8,133 nt of DNA from an uncultured Phaeodactylibacter sp. (lineage in GTDB: Bacteria; Bacteroidota; Bacteroidia; Chitinophagales; Saprospiraceae): assembly GCA_913062745.1 (NCBI GenBank), contig CAJXXJ010000140.1:1-8133 (forward strand), written 5' to 3'. Each line of letters begins with the position of its first letter. The stretch's first letter is position 1. A program made the translations under genes and the position numbers. The notes under the pieces are model-generated. The model had not been told where the DNA came from. It saw only the letters and a program-made list of their open reading frames with translations, and did not search any database. Positions 1-6,513 of the stretch are shown in pieces.

Positions 1-1480
1 CCCAGCTTCCCCCGTCAATCATCTGATCATCATTAAAGTCATTCCACTGCTGTACCGGGCAATCATCACAGGTGACGGCATTCGGCACATTCCGGCTGAG
101 CAGCGTACCCCTTCCGCCGCCGAAGTAAAGCCCTCCGCTTTCATCAGCGAAGTGAAATGCCCCGCGGCGCCCGATCAAGGTATCTGCCAAGCTCACAGAG
201 CATGTGACATCAGGGCCGGTATAGGCATCAGCCAGTGCCTGTTGAAGGCCGTTTTGCAAGGCGTCATCCGGCACCCATTCCGGGCCTCCCGGCTGTATCC
301 GGTAGAAACTGGTCAGCGGGGTGCTTGTGCCAGGCTGATACCCCAGCCCAACGTACACGCTTCCGTTGCGGATAAAACTCACGGCCTGCGCCCGCTCGTC
401 AGGAAATTCCGGCAGCGCATCTGACTCCCAGGTATAAAAATCGGGATCAAAGCTCCAAAACTTCTGTTCGGGGCTGTCCGATTCATCGATGCCCAGGCCC
501 ACATATATCCGGCCTCCTAACAGGAATGCAGCTGCTTCTCTGAGGGCAGGCGGCTCTGCTTTGGAGCCTGATCTTTGGCGGATGCGGGCGGTGTTGACCC
601 AAAAACCAGCATCCGGGTCAAAGCGGAATTTTTGCTGGTCGGTCAAGGCTTCATCGTATTCGGTAAAGACCTCGCTACTGCCTGAGCGGCGAAACTTCAC
701 ATAAGCCTGCACATAGTAATCGGTGCGGATTTCGAAAAAGGGCAATTCCGTTTCGTATTCCCTCGTCCCGGTAAATGGCTCAGTATCCTGGCTGATGATG
801 ACCACAGAGTCCAGCACCGGCCCGTCCTGCCCTCCCAGCAAACGGTGGCCAAACTCAAGCAACACTACTTCGTTGGCCTCTGAGATGATGCCCCTCGCCC
901 GGATTCTCATTTCTTCATCCGGCTCTTCCTCTGTCGGAATCTCGGTATCAATTTGCAAAACCGGCACCCGGAAGTCCTCCGGTGCAATCTGGCTCAGCCG
1001 CACGTCGCCCTGATCGGGGCGCACTACGTAGGCCATGTAGAAGTAGCTGGTATCCAAATCCAGAACTTCTGCATCCACAAAGGTCAGATAGCGCTGCTGA
1101 CTGAAATTGCCCGGTGTGACGGGAGACAGGCCTACGCCCCTTGCCCGGCCCAGGCCAGGCAGTGCATCGAGGGCCAGGGTATCTGCAATCTCCTGCCCCA
1201 GCAAAGACTCCAGCAGGGATCGATCCGTAGTAAAGATATGCCCGTAGTGAAAAACAGGTTCCGGGGCGGGCGTAAGGGAGGGGTCTTCAATATCGGAAAT
1301 TAAGCCGCCCAGTATGATCGTATCTCTGGTTTCAACGGCAGTGCCTTCTACTCTGACCTGCGCAAAACTAACCTTTTGCCGGTCCCAGAGTTCTTCCGGC
1401 TCACAGGCAGTAAACAGGGCGAATATAGCGAGGCTCAACGCTACGGCATACCGGAGCAAGCCCGGGAGGACAGGTTTCAT
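1..1480 (-). CDS. Surface lipoprotein with two FN3-like domains and Kelch-type repeats (3' end outside the window)
   Basis: Reading leftwards from the ATG at 1480-1478, the frame stays open for 493 codons and leaves the window, so the C-terminus is missing. The N-terminus is a lipoprotein signal: a hydrophobic stretch at about 11-25 ending in lipobox LFTAC, with Cys26 as the lipidation site. Residues about 40-175 and 190-285 look like two FN3-like domains as found in Bacteroidota surface proteins, each with a G-strand pattern (YFYMAYV near 146-152, YYVQAYV near 255-261). From about 313 there are Kelch-type units: AAAFLLGGRIYVGLG then FWSFDPDFYTW, and AVSFIRNGSVYVGLG then SFYRIQPGGPEW; a third begins near 438 (GAFHF, LYFGGG). 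The likely location is the cell surface or outer membrane. The ligand is unknown; Kelch propellers usually bind proteins or glycans. It has its own promoter region and is separated from the upstream operon by a terminator. Lipoprotein and Kelch calls are firm; the FN3 boundaries are approximate. Confidence 0.85.
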   Translation of the reverse strand, partial: MKPVLPGLLRYAVALSLAIFALFTACEPEELWDRQKVSFAQVRVEGTAVETRDTIILGGLISDIEDPSLTPAPEPVFHYGHIFTTDRSLLESLLGQEIADTLALDALPGLGRARGVGLSPVTPGNFSQQRYLTFVDAEVLDLDTSYFYMAYVVRPDQGDVRLSQIAPEDFRVPVLQIDTEIPTEEEPDEEMRIRARGIISEANEVVLLEFGHRLLGGQDGPVLDSVVIISQDTEPFTGTREYETELPFFEIRTDYYVQAYVKFRRSGSSEVFTEYDEALTDQQKFRFDPDAGFWVNTARIRQRSGSKAEPPALREAAAFLLGGRIYVGLGIDESDSPEQKFWSFDPDFYTWESDALPEFPDERAQAVSFIRNGSVYVGLGYQPGTSTPLTSFYRIQPGGPEWVPDDALQNGLQQALADAYTGPDVTCSVSLADTLIGRRGAFHFADESGGLYFGGGRGTLLSRNVPNAVTCDDCPVQQWNDFNDDQMIDGGSW

Positions 1481-1574
1481 AGTGGGGCCTTTTTAGGTGT
1501 TTTGCAGCTTTTTGATCCGCAACCGGGCAAAAAAGCTCCTATTCAAAAAACACAGTAACACAACAGCTCATACT

Positions 1575-1592
1575 GCGTATTTCCTTATACGC
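1575..1592. repeat. Perfect 6-bp inverted repeat near the predicted transcription start of the Kelch lipoprotein gene
   Basis: GCGTAT, six bases, then ATACGC. It begins 5 bases downstream (in transcript sense) of the TATATTTG element, where the mRNA start would fall. It could be an operator or a small 5' hairpin, but a 6-bp repeat can arise by chance. Confidence 0.3.
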
Positions 1593-1597
1593 GATAT

Positions 1598-1623
1598 CAA
1601 ATATACAAAACCCTGTCTTTCAA
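1598..1623 (-). promoter_or_regulatory. Candidate Bacteroidota-type promoter for the Kelch lipoprotein gene
   Basis: On the minus strand TATATTTG (1605-1598) matches the Bacteroidota housekeeping -7 element TAnnTTTG exactly. A TTTTG ending at 1621 could serve as the -33 element, but the 15-base gap is shorter than the usual 17-23. The predicted start lies near 1592, giving a leader of roughly 110 bases. The leader also holds an AT-rich stem (AGCTTTTT at 1506-1513 with AAAAAGCT at 1530-1537). The rest of the 1481-1747 interval holds only this region and the operon terminator. Confidence 0.4.
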
Positions 1624-1680
1624 AAGAATAAAACAAAGAATCTCCGAAGATTTTTTTCTCAAGGCCTGCTTTTGCCCATA

Positions 1681-1723
1681 AAAGAAAGGCCCGGCTCTCT
1701 CCGCAATCAGAAAGAGCCGGGCC
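1681..1723 (-). terminator. Rho-independent terminator of the sigma/DUF4252 operon
   Basis: An 11-bp perfect GC-rich stem pairs 1713-1723 with 1688-1698 (GGCCCGGCTCT and its complement), with a 14-base loop. In minus-strand transcript sense the stem is followed at once by the T-rich run TTTCTTT (1687-1681). It begins 24 bases after the stop codon of the third DUF4252 gene and before the Kelch gene leader. This is the clearest terminator in the window, and its direction fits only the minus-strand operon. Confidence 0.85.
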
Positions 1724-1747
1724 AGTGCCTGTTCGTTTAGCGCCGCT

Positions 1748-2260
1748 CTACGCCCGCGGAATAGAGTCCCGTTCCTCCGGTAAACGCTTGAAATGATCAG
1801 CACCTTCCACGTCCACATTCAGGTCGTTGAGGTCGCTGAATTTCAGCAAGCCTTCCAGGCTGAGCAGCACGAAGTGGTCGGCACCATTGACAAGCAGCAG
1901 GGCGTCCGTGATGTGCTCGCCCTTTTCGCGAATGTAAAAGCCGATGTCGCTGCCGTCTTCTTTGACCAGCAAGAGCTCTTCAAACTGGTTTTGGCCCAGT
2001 TCCCGCAGCAATTGGCGGTAGGCGCCGGGGCTGACGAGGTTGCCCTCTTCCATGAGGAGCACACGCAGGTGGGTAATTTTGTCCAGCAACCCTTTTGCCT
2101 GCTCTTCCTCATCGGCAGCCAGCTTGAGCAGCCAGCCCTGCAGCTTAACGTCGGTGACGTTTTCCTGCTGTTTGTAGTTATCGTAAAATTCAGATAGAAA
2201 CGGTTGCTGCGCCTGAGCACTCAGCGCGCCCAGCAGCATCATTAAAATAATCAGTCGCAT
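1748..2260 (-). CDS. DUF4252 family protein, third of three tandem paralogues (secreted/periplasmic)
   Basis: A 170-residue protein with a standard signal peptide, hydrophobic at 3-14 with likely cleavage after AQA (residue 17), leaving a mature start of QQPF. There is no lipobox cysteine. The mature part has the DUF4252 layout: an N-terminal helix with F-Y-YK, a central ITHLRVLLMEEG strand, a QFEELLLVKEDGSDIGFYIREKGEHI region, then LLLVNGADHFVLLSLEGLL matching the same block in both neighbours. Its closest relative in the window by eye is the middle copy (shared NVTDVKLQGWL / GVTNFKLPGWL and a C-terminal PRA). The pentapeptide GADHF occurs twice (126-130, 153-157). It lies 26 bases downstream of the previous gene and is the last gene before the terminator. 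The molecular function of DUF4252 is not established. Confidence 0.85.
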   Translation of the reverse strand: MRLIILMMLLGALSAQAQQPFLSEFYDNYKQQENVTDVKLQGWLLKLAADEEEQAKGLLDKITHLRVLLMEEGNLVSPGAYRQLLRELGQNQFEELLLVKEDGSDIGFYIREKGEHITDALLLVNGADHFVLLSLEGLLKFSDLNDLNVDVEGADHFKRLPEERDSIPRA

Positions 2261-2286
2261 AATTTTTAACAGTTCGGGTGATGTAA

Positions 2287-2838
2287 TCAGGCGCGCGGAG
2301 TATCCTCTTCGGCCTCTTCTTTTTCCTTCTCGTCCTCCTCCTTACTCTTTTGGATGAAGTAGTTGATCAGCTCTGTAATTTCCTGGTACTTGATACGGGT
2401 TTTAAGGTCCAGGAAGACAAACCCGTCCTCATCATTGACCAGGATAAGCAGGTTGCGGATTTTGCCACGGCGGTCATTGACCATGAAGTTGACGGTGCTG
2501 CCGCCGGATCGCACGCTGAGCAGGTCATCAAAGCCATTTTGCTTGATGTGGCCCAGGAAGGCATTGATTTCCTGCGGCGGTATGACTGTTGCGTTTTCGG
2601 AAGCCAGCAAGCGCATTTTTCCTACTTTGCGGGCTATACGCAGGGCTGCCCGGGAGCCATCTTCCTGTATGGAATTATACACCAGGCCGCCGCCCAGCCA
2701 CACCAGCCAGCCGGGAAGCTTAAAATTGGTAACGCCCGGCTCATTTTTGTAGGTCTGGTAAAACTGTGCGGTGTTTTTGGGAGTGCTGCAGGAGGACAGC
2801 ATCAGCACTACCGCGGCAAAGAACAGAATGGGTCTCAT
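2287..2838 (-). CDS. DUF4252 family lipoprotein, second of three tandem paralogues
   Basis: A 183-residue protein beginning with a lipoprotein signal (hydrophobic 4-14, lipobox LSSC, Cys17 as lipidation site), unlike its two neighbours, which have cleavable signals without that cysteine. The body aligns by eye with the third copy: FYQTYKNEPGVTNFKLPGWL, then KVGKMRLLASEN, a GFDDLLSVRSGGSTVNFMVND strand pair, and LLILVNDEDGFVFLDLKTRI corresponding to the family's conserved C-terminal block. Residues about 165-180 form a strongly charged Lys/Glu tail ending in PRA. It probably sits on the periplasmic or outer face of the envelope. The 73-base gap before it is the longest between genes within the operon and contains a hairpin, so its expression could differ from that of its neighbours. 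The biochemical role is unknown. Confidence 0.87.
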   Translation of the reverse strand: MRPILFFAAVVLMLSSCSTPKNTAQFYQTYKNEPGVTNFKLPGWLVWLGGGLVYNSIQEDGSRAALRIARKVGKMRLLASENATVIPPQEINAFLGHIKQNGFDDLLSVRSGGSTVNFMVNDRRGKIRNLLILVNDEDGFVFLDLKTRIKYQEITELINYFIQKSKEEDEKEKEEAEEDTPRA

Positions 2839-2854
2839 AGGCTATCGGATTTGC

Positions 2855-2879
2855 AGCCCCCTGCGCACGGCCGGGGGCT
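2855..2879 (-). other. GC-rich hairpin in the leader between the first and second DUF4252 genes
   Basis: AGCCCCC (2855-2861) pairs perfectly with GGGGGCT (2873-2879) across an 11-base loop. In minus-strand sense it lies after the first DUF4252 stop and 16 bases before the next ATG. It is not followed by a T run in the minus sense, so it is not a standard terminator for the operon. It could act as a processing or mRNA-stability element, or as a partial attenuator. A similar hairpin precedes the lipoprotein gene at 7164. Confidence 0.5.
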
Positions 2880-2911
2880 TTTCCAGACAATGTGATCGTG
2901 TTTTCCTAAAA

Positions 2912-3451
2912 TTACTGCTTTTCCATCTGCTCCGGCTCTTCCTTATCATCAAACTCGTTGATGAGCCTGGCGATTTTATTCATGTCAATGATGCCTGCAA
3001 AGCTCATCAGCACGAACTGATCACCACCGCCGACCAGCAGCAGCAATTCCTGAATGATGTCGCCCTCGTCTTTGATGAGAAAGTCGACGTTTTCTTCGTC
3101 TTTGTTGCGCACCGTCATCAGCACTTCGTACTCTTTGGTATCGATCTTGGACTTGGCTTCTTTGTACAGCCCCGCAGCATCTTCTTCGGCTACCAAAATC
3201 CGGATGCCTTCGAGGTCGCTTGCCAGGTCAATGATAGCGGCTGTCTCTTCATCGTCCATTTCCATAGATTCCACATCAAGCTTGCCGAACATGCTCATCA
3301 ACTTGGAGCTGATGTATACCACTGTGAAGCGCTCATCCTCTACATACTGCTGGAAATACTTGTCGATTGCTGATACGCTTTCCGTTTGGGCGGAGGCCAG
3401 GTTAGCGATGCCCATCAGCAGGGCTACAGTGAACCATTTTACATTTTTCAT
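2912..3451 (-). CDS. DUF4252 family protein, first of three tandem paralogues (secreted/periplasmic)
   Basis: A 179-residue protein with a signal peptide (MKNVKW, then a hydrophobic core at about 7-18, likely cleavage after ASA at residue 21). The mature part is acidic and carries the DUF4252 pattern: AIDKYFQQYVEDERFTVVYIS, a central EGIRILVAEED strand, YEVLMTVRNKDEENVDFLIKDEGDIIQELLLLV, and GGDQFVLMSFAGIIDMNKIARL. It is closer to the usual stand-alone DUF4252 form than the other two copies. It follows the anti-sigma-like gene after a 56-base gap. No catalytic motif is visible. The position in an ECF operon suggests an envelope protein produced under sigma control, which is inferred from context only. 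The start at 3451 is supported by the immediately following signal peptide. Confidence 0.88.
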   Translation of the reverse strand: MKNVKWFTVALLMGIANLASAQTESVSAIDKYFQQYVEDERFTVVYISSKLMSMFGKLDVESMEMDDEETAAIIDLASDLEGIRILVAEEDAAGLYKEAKSKIDTKEYEVLMTVRNKDEENVDFLIKDEGDIIQELLLLVGGGDQFVLMSFAGIIDMNKIARLINEFDDKEEPEQMEKQ

Positions 3452-3507
3452 GGCATTCAGTTGTTTAAATTTTAAAAAGTCGGGTGATTGTTACAAGAGT
3501 GATTTTT

Positions 3508-4023
3508 TTACTTTCCCCCCAGGTACTCCCCTACCCGTTTGAGTTTGGAGTCAAACTCCTTGGCGGCTACGGAAGTGCCCTGGTTCAGCTCGCTGGAAGC
3601 TTTGAGCAAGGCCGCCTGAGTTAGCCTGAAGGCTTCCTCCGGCTCTTGTACTTCGTACTTTGACCAGTCGATGCCCGCCACTGCCGGCTTCTCCTCTGCG
3701 GTGAGCTGGCATACGCCATAAACCCCCAGGGCGAGGAGGACTGCTGCGGCGATACGGAGCACCCAGCGGTAGGGCTGCATCCGGCGCACTGTAGCGGATG
3801 GCGGTTCCGGCTCCAGCTGTTGGAGCAGGCGCTCTTCGAAGCCTTCCGACAAGCCGGCATCCTGCTGCTCGTGCTGCAGGTAGCGGAAGAGCGGCTGGAA
3901 GGGCTGTAAATCTTCGGGCAAACCTTCCTGCTGAAAAGCCTGGCGCAGTTGCCGTTCTTCCTGCAGGCTCGTTTCGCCTTCAAAATACTTGTCGAGCAAT
4001 TGGCGGGTTACTTGATTGTCCAT
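3508..4023 (-). CDS. Single-pass membrane anti-sigma-like partner of the ECF sigma factor
   Basis: 171 residues. The N-terminal LLDKYFEGETSLQEERQLRQAF (about 9-30) is the signature helix region of small proteins encoded directly after ECF sigma genes in Bacteroidota. It is followed by a Gln/Glu-rich cytoplasmic stretch (33-82), one transmembrane helix at about 87-107 (WVLRIAAAVLLALGVYGV) and a C-terminal periplasmic part of about 64 residues rich in helices. Its ATG lies inside the sigma gene, overlapping its end by 16 bases, so the two are probably translationally coupled in balanced amounts. There is no zinc-binding HxxxCxxC motif, so it is not a ZAS-type anti-sigma. By position and topology it probably tethers the sigma factor at the membrane; this is inference, since no interaction is shown by sequence alone. 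Confidence 0.75.
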   Translation of the reverse strand: MDNQVTRQLLDKYFEGETSLQEERQLRQAFQQEGLPEDLQPFQPLFRYLQHEQQDAGLSEGFEERLLQQLEPEPPSATVRRMQPYRWVLRIAAAVLLALGVYGVCQLTAEEKPAVAGIDWSKYEVQEPEEAFRLTQAALLKASSELNQGTSVAAKEFDSKLKRVGEYLGGK

Positions 4024-4517
4024 AATTGCACTAATTTGGACCGCATCCCTTTTCGGGCGCGGAAAATGTTCGTTTTTACCTGGTTGAGGGGCATATCCAG
4101 CATATCGCTGATTTCCTGATAGCTCAGCCCATCGATATCGCGCAGCTGCATGGCTATACGCTGCTTTTCCGGCAGTTCGCGCATCAGCTGCCTGACCTGC
4201 TGCATCTCATCGGTCAGCTCAGCTTGGCGGTCCGGGGTAGTTTCCCCGCTGCTTAGCCCGTAGGCGGCATCAAGCCCCTGTGATTGATTATAGCGCAGCC
4301 GCCGTTTATCAATGGCTCGGTTCTTAGTCAGTTGCATACACCAGGCTTCCAGGTTTTGAATACGCTGCAATTCGCGGCGCTGCTCCCACACTTTGATGAA
4401 GGTTTCCTGCACGACGTCCTCGGCTTCCGGCGGGTTGCCGGTAATCCGCAGAGCTACCCGGAAGAGCTTTTCCCGGATGGGCAGGATTTCCTTTTTGAAA
4501 GTGTCAAGTGTGATCAT
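4008..4517 (-). CDS. ECF-type RNA polymerase sigma factor (sigma-70 family)
   Basis: 169 residues from the ATG at 4517, the usual length for ECF sigma factors. Region 2 covers about 10-75, including DVVQETFIKVW (34-44, region 2.2, core polymerase binding) and NLEAWCMQLTKNRAIDKRR (55-73, -10 recognition). A short variable linker follows. Region 4 covers about 103-160 with RELPEKQRIAMQLRDIDG and a helix-turn-helix LSYQEISDML...QVKTNIFRARK (131-156) for -35 contact. The frame remains open upstream to 4637, but those 40 extra residues match nothing in the family, while the protein from MITLDTF begins exactly where ECF proteins begin. It heads the five-gene operon with the anti-sigma-like protein and three DUF4252 genes. 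The ECF family is certain; the inducing signal is unknown. Confidence 0.93.
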   Translation of the reverse strand: MITLDTFKKEILPIREKLFRVALRITGNPPEAEDVVQETFIKVWEQRRELQRIQNLEAWCMQLTKNRAIDKRRLRYNQSQGLDAAYGLSSGETTPDRQAELTDEMQQVRQLMRELPEKQRIAMQLRDIDGLSYQEISDMLDMPLNQVKTNIFRARKGMRSKLVQLWTIK

Positions 4518-4541
4518 GCGCTGCGTAAGTGCGTTTGGTAA

Positions 4542-4571
4542 GGTGACGGGCGAGGACGGAGGGAAGTTACA
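4542..4571 (-). promoter_or_regulatory. Possible ECF-type (autoregulatory) promoter of the sigma operon
   Basis: In the 159-base spacer upstream of the sigma gene, minus-strand TGTAAC (4571-4566) resembles an ECF -35 (AAC core). It is followed after 17 bases by CGTC (4548-4545), a common ECF -10 core. The start would be around 4537, about 20 bases before the ATG. I see no good TAnnTTTG housekeeping element here. Both motifs are short, so this is a suggestion only. The rest of 4518-4676 shows no gene. Confidence 0.3.
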
Positions 4572-4676
4572 GCTTTGGTAAATTTTTTTCCAGTTTACAG
4601 AAACAGCATATACGGAGGGCCGCCCCGGGCAGGGCAAGCGTTTCCACGCAAAAAAAATCGGTCAGGAAGAAAAGGC

Positions 4677-6506
4677 CTATAAGTCCTGCAGCTCCACCAG
4701 CTTTTGGTACTCGCCCCCTTCGGCCAGCAGGCTGTGGTGAGTGCCGCGCTCCACAATGCGCCCTTCCCGCATCACAATAATCTCATCCGCATGCTGCACG
4801 GTGGAGAGGCGGTGAGCGATAACAATAGAAGTGCGGTTTTTCATCAGCTCGATCAGCGCTTGCTGCACCAGCTTTTCGGATTCGGAATCGAGGGCAGAAG
4901 TGGCCTCATCGAGAATAAGGATAGGCGGGTTTTGCAAAACAGCCCGGGCTATCGTAAGGCGCTGACGCTGCCCGCCGCTGAGTTTGTTGCCGCGGTCGCC
5001 GATATTGGTCTGATAGCCCTGCTCCGTTTGCAGGATGAAGTCGTGGGCGTGAGCGATTTTCGCGGCAGCGATCACCTCCTCCTCGCTTACGCCCTGCAGG
5101 CCGAAGACGATGTTGTTGTAGATGGTGTCGTTAAAGAGGATGGCTTCCTGCGAGACGATGCCCATCTGCGCACGCAGGGAGTGTATCTGGTAGTTCTTGA
5201 TATTTTGCCCGTCGATCAGGATTTCCCCCTGCTCCACCTCGTAGAAGCGGGGCAGCAGATCCACCAGCGTAGACTTGCCGGCACCGGAAGCGCCCACGAG
5301 TGCTACCGCTTTGCCCTTGGGGATACTCAGGTTGATATCCTGCAGTACCGGCTCTTCATCAGCGCGGTAGGCGAAAGTAACGTTGCGGTACTCCACTTTT
5401 TGCCGGAAGGCTGCAAGCTCCCGTGCTCCGGGCGCATCTTTAATGGCTACCGGGGCGTCCAGCACTTGCTCCACCCGCTGCATAGCACCGATGCCTTTTT
5501 GGATGTTATAGACCGACTTGGACAGCTTTTTAGCAGGGTCGATCACGTTGTAAAAGGCGAAAATGAAAGTCAGGAAGGTCTCGGCTGCCATCACGCCGGA
5601 GAATACCTGCCGGGAGCCGTACCACAGCAGCACCGCCACGGTGGCAATCCCTAAAAATTCTGACAAGGGCGAGGACAGGTCGCGCCGCCAAAGCAGGCGG
5701 GTCAAAGCGTGGCGGTAGCCGTTGTTTTCGCGGGCAAACTTATCCCGCTGGTAGTGCTCTGCATTGAAGCCTTTGATGATGCGCAGTCCCCCCAGTGCCT
5801 CCTCCACGATGGCTACCAGATTGCCCATTCGGCGCTGCACATCGGAGGAGCTGCGCTTCAGGCTGCGGCCAATCCCTCCGATAACCACGGCAATGAATAT
5901 CATCAGTAAAAAAACGAAGCCGGTCAGGCCGGGGCTCACGTAAATCATAAAGCCCAGCGCACCGATGATGATCAGCGGCTCCCGGAATACTGCTTCCAGC
6001 ACATTGAGGATACTCCACTCCACCTCCTGCACATCGGAAGTCAGGCGCGACATCAGATCGCCCTTGCGCTCCTCGCTGAAGTAGGCCAGCGGCAGCACCA
6101 TTATTTTGTCGAAAAGCTGCGCCCGGATATCACGGATGATGCCGTTGCGCACCGGTGCCATAAAGAACAGGGACAGGTATCGGAAAAGATTTTTCAGCAG
6201 AAACACACTAAGAATGGCGATACATACAAAAACCAGGGCAGACTCTTTGCCTTCCTGCACGATCAGCTGACTGATGTAGTAGTTGAACTGCGCGCCAACC
6301 TGATCCGCATTCCAGGCCCACTGCGGCTGTTCCAGTACCGGCTCGCGGCGGTCGAACAGAATTTCCAGAAAGGGGACCAGCAGCGGAATGCTCAGGGCAG
6401 TAAAAATGGCAGTCAGGATATTGCTGATGGCATTTAGTGCTACGTAGGTTTTGTACCCGCGCAGGTAGCCCATCAGCCGCCAGAATCCAGTGGTTTTTTT
6501 ACTCAT
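4677..6506 (-). CDS. ABC exporter, fused permease and ATPase (MsbA/lipid-flippase-like)
   Basis: 609 residues, the normal length of a half-transporter that works as a homodimer in the inner membrane. The permease half (about 1-350) has hydrophobic segments near 22-48, 88-115, 173-190, 194-212 and 283-320, consistent with the six-helix type I exporter fold. The ATPase half is complete: A-loop Tyr380, Walker A GASGAGKS (405-412), Q-loop Gln453, signature LSGGQ (509-513), Walker B ILILDE (529-534), D-loop SALD (537-540) and H-loop His565. Every catalytic residue is present. The family exports lipids, lipid A precursors, peptides or drugs; the substrate cannot be read from sequence, and the lack of a peptidase domain argues against processing of double-glycine peptides. 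The gene begins 7 bases after the lipoprotein stop, so the two are very likely cotranscribed. Confidence 0.95.
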   Translation of the reverse strand: MSKKTTGFWRLMGYLRGYKTYVALNAISNILTAIFTALSIPLLVPFLEILFDRREPVLEQPQWAWNADQVGAQFNYYISQLIVQEGKESALVFVCIAILSVFLLKNLFRYLSLFFMAPVRNGIIRDIRAQLFDKIMVLPLAYFSEERKGDLMSRLTSDVQEVEWSILNVLEAVFREPLIIIGALGFMIYVSPGLTGFVFLLMIFIAVVIGGIGRSLKRSSSDVQRRMGNLVAIVEEALGGLRIIKGFNAEHYQRDKFARENNGYRHALTRLLWRRDLSSPLSEFLGIATVAVLLWYGSRQVFSGVMAAETFLTFIFAFYNVIDPAKKLSKSVYNIQKGIGAMQRVEQVLDAPVAIKDAPGARELAAFRQKVEYRNVTFAYRADEEPVLQDINLSIPKGKAVALVGASGAGKSTLVDLLPRFYEVEQGEILIDGQNIKNYQIHSLRAQMGIVSQEAILFNDTIYNNIVFGLQGVSEEEVIAAAKIAHAHDFILQTEQGYQTNIGDRGNKLSGGQRQRLTIARAVLQNPPILILDEATSALDSESEKLVQQALIELMKNRTSIVIAHRLSTVQHADEIIVMREGRIVERGTHHSLLAEGGEYQKLVELQDL

Positions 6507-6513
6507 AAAAATG

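Noticed and set aside
152..1558. Several plus-strand open frames of 60-116 codons
   Set aside because: All but the last part lie antisense to the continuous minus-strand Kelch lipoprotein frame, and none shows a plausible protein pattern or start signal.
1597..1818. Minus-strand frame of 73 codons between the operon and the Kelch gene
   Set aside because: It starts inside the third DUF4252 gene in another frame and reads through the terminator stem; its composition does not look like a protein.
2855..2880. Plus-strand terminator (stem followed by TTTT)
   Set aside because: No plus-strand gene lies upstream to be terminated; the T run on that strand is probably incidental.
4518..4637. 40-residue N-terminal extension of the sigma factor
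   Set aside because: The added residues match no sigma region, include the likely promoter, and would give an abnormally long ECF protein; the ATG at 4517 fits the family start.
4704..5654. Long plus-strand open frame of 316 codons
   Set aside because: It lies entirely antisense to the ABC exporter, whose motifs are all intact; the plus-strand translation has no recognisable domain. GC-rich coding DNA often leaves such shadow frames.
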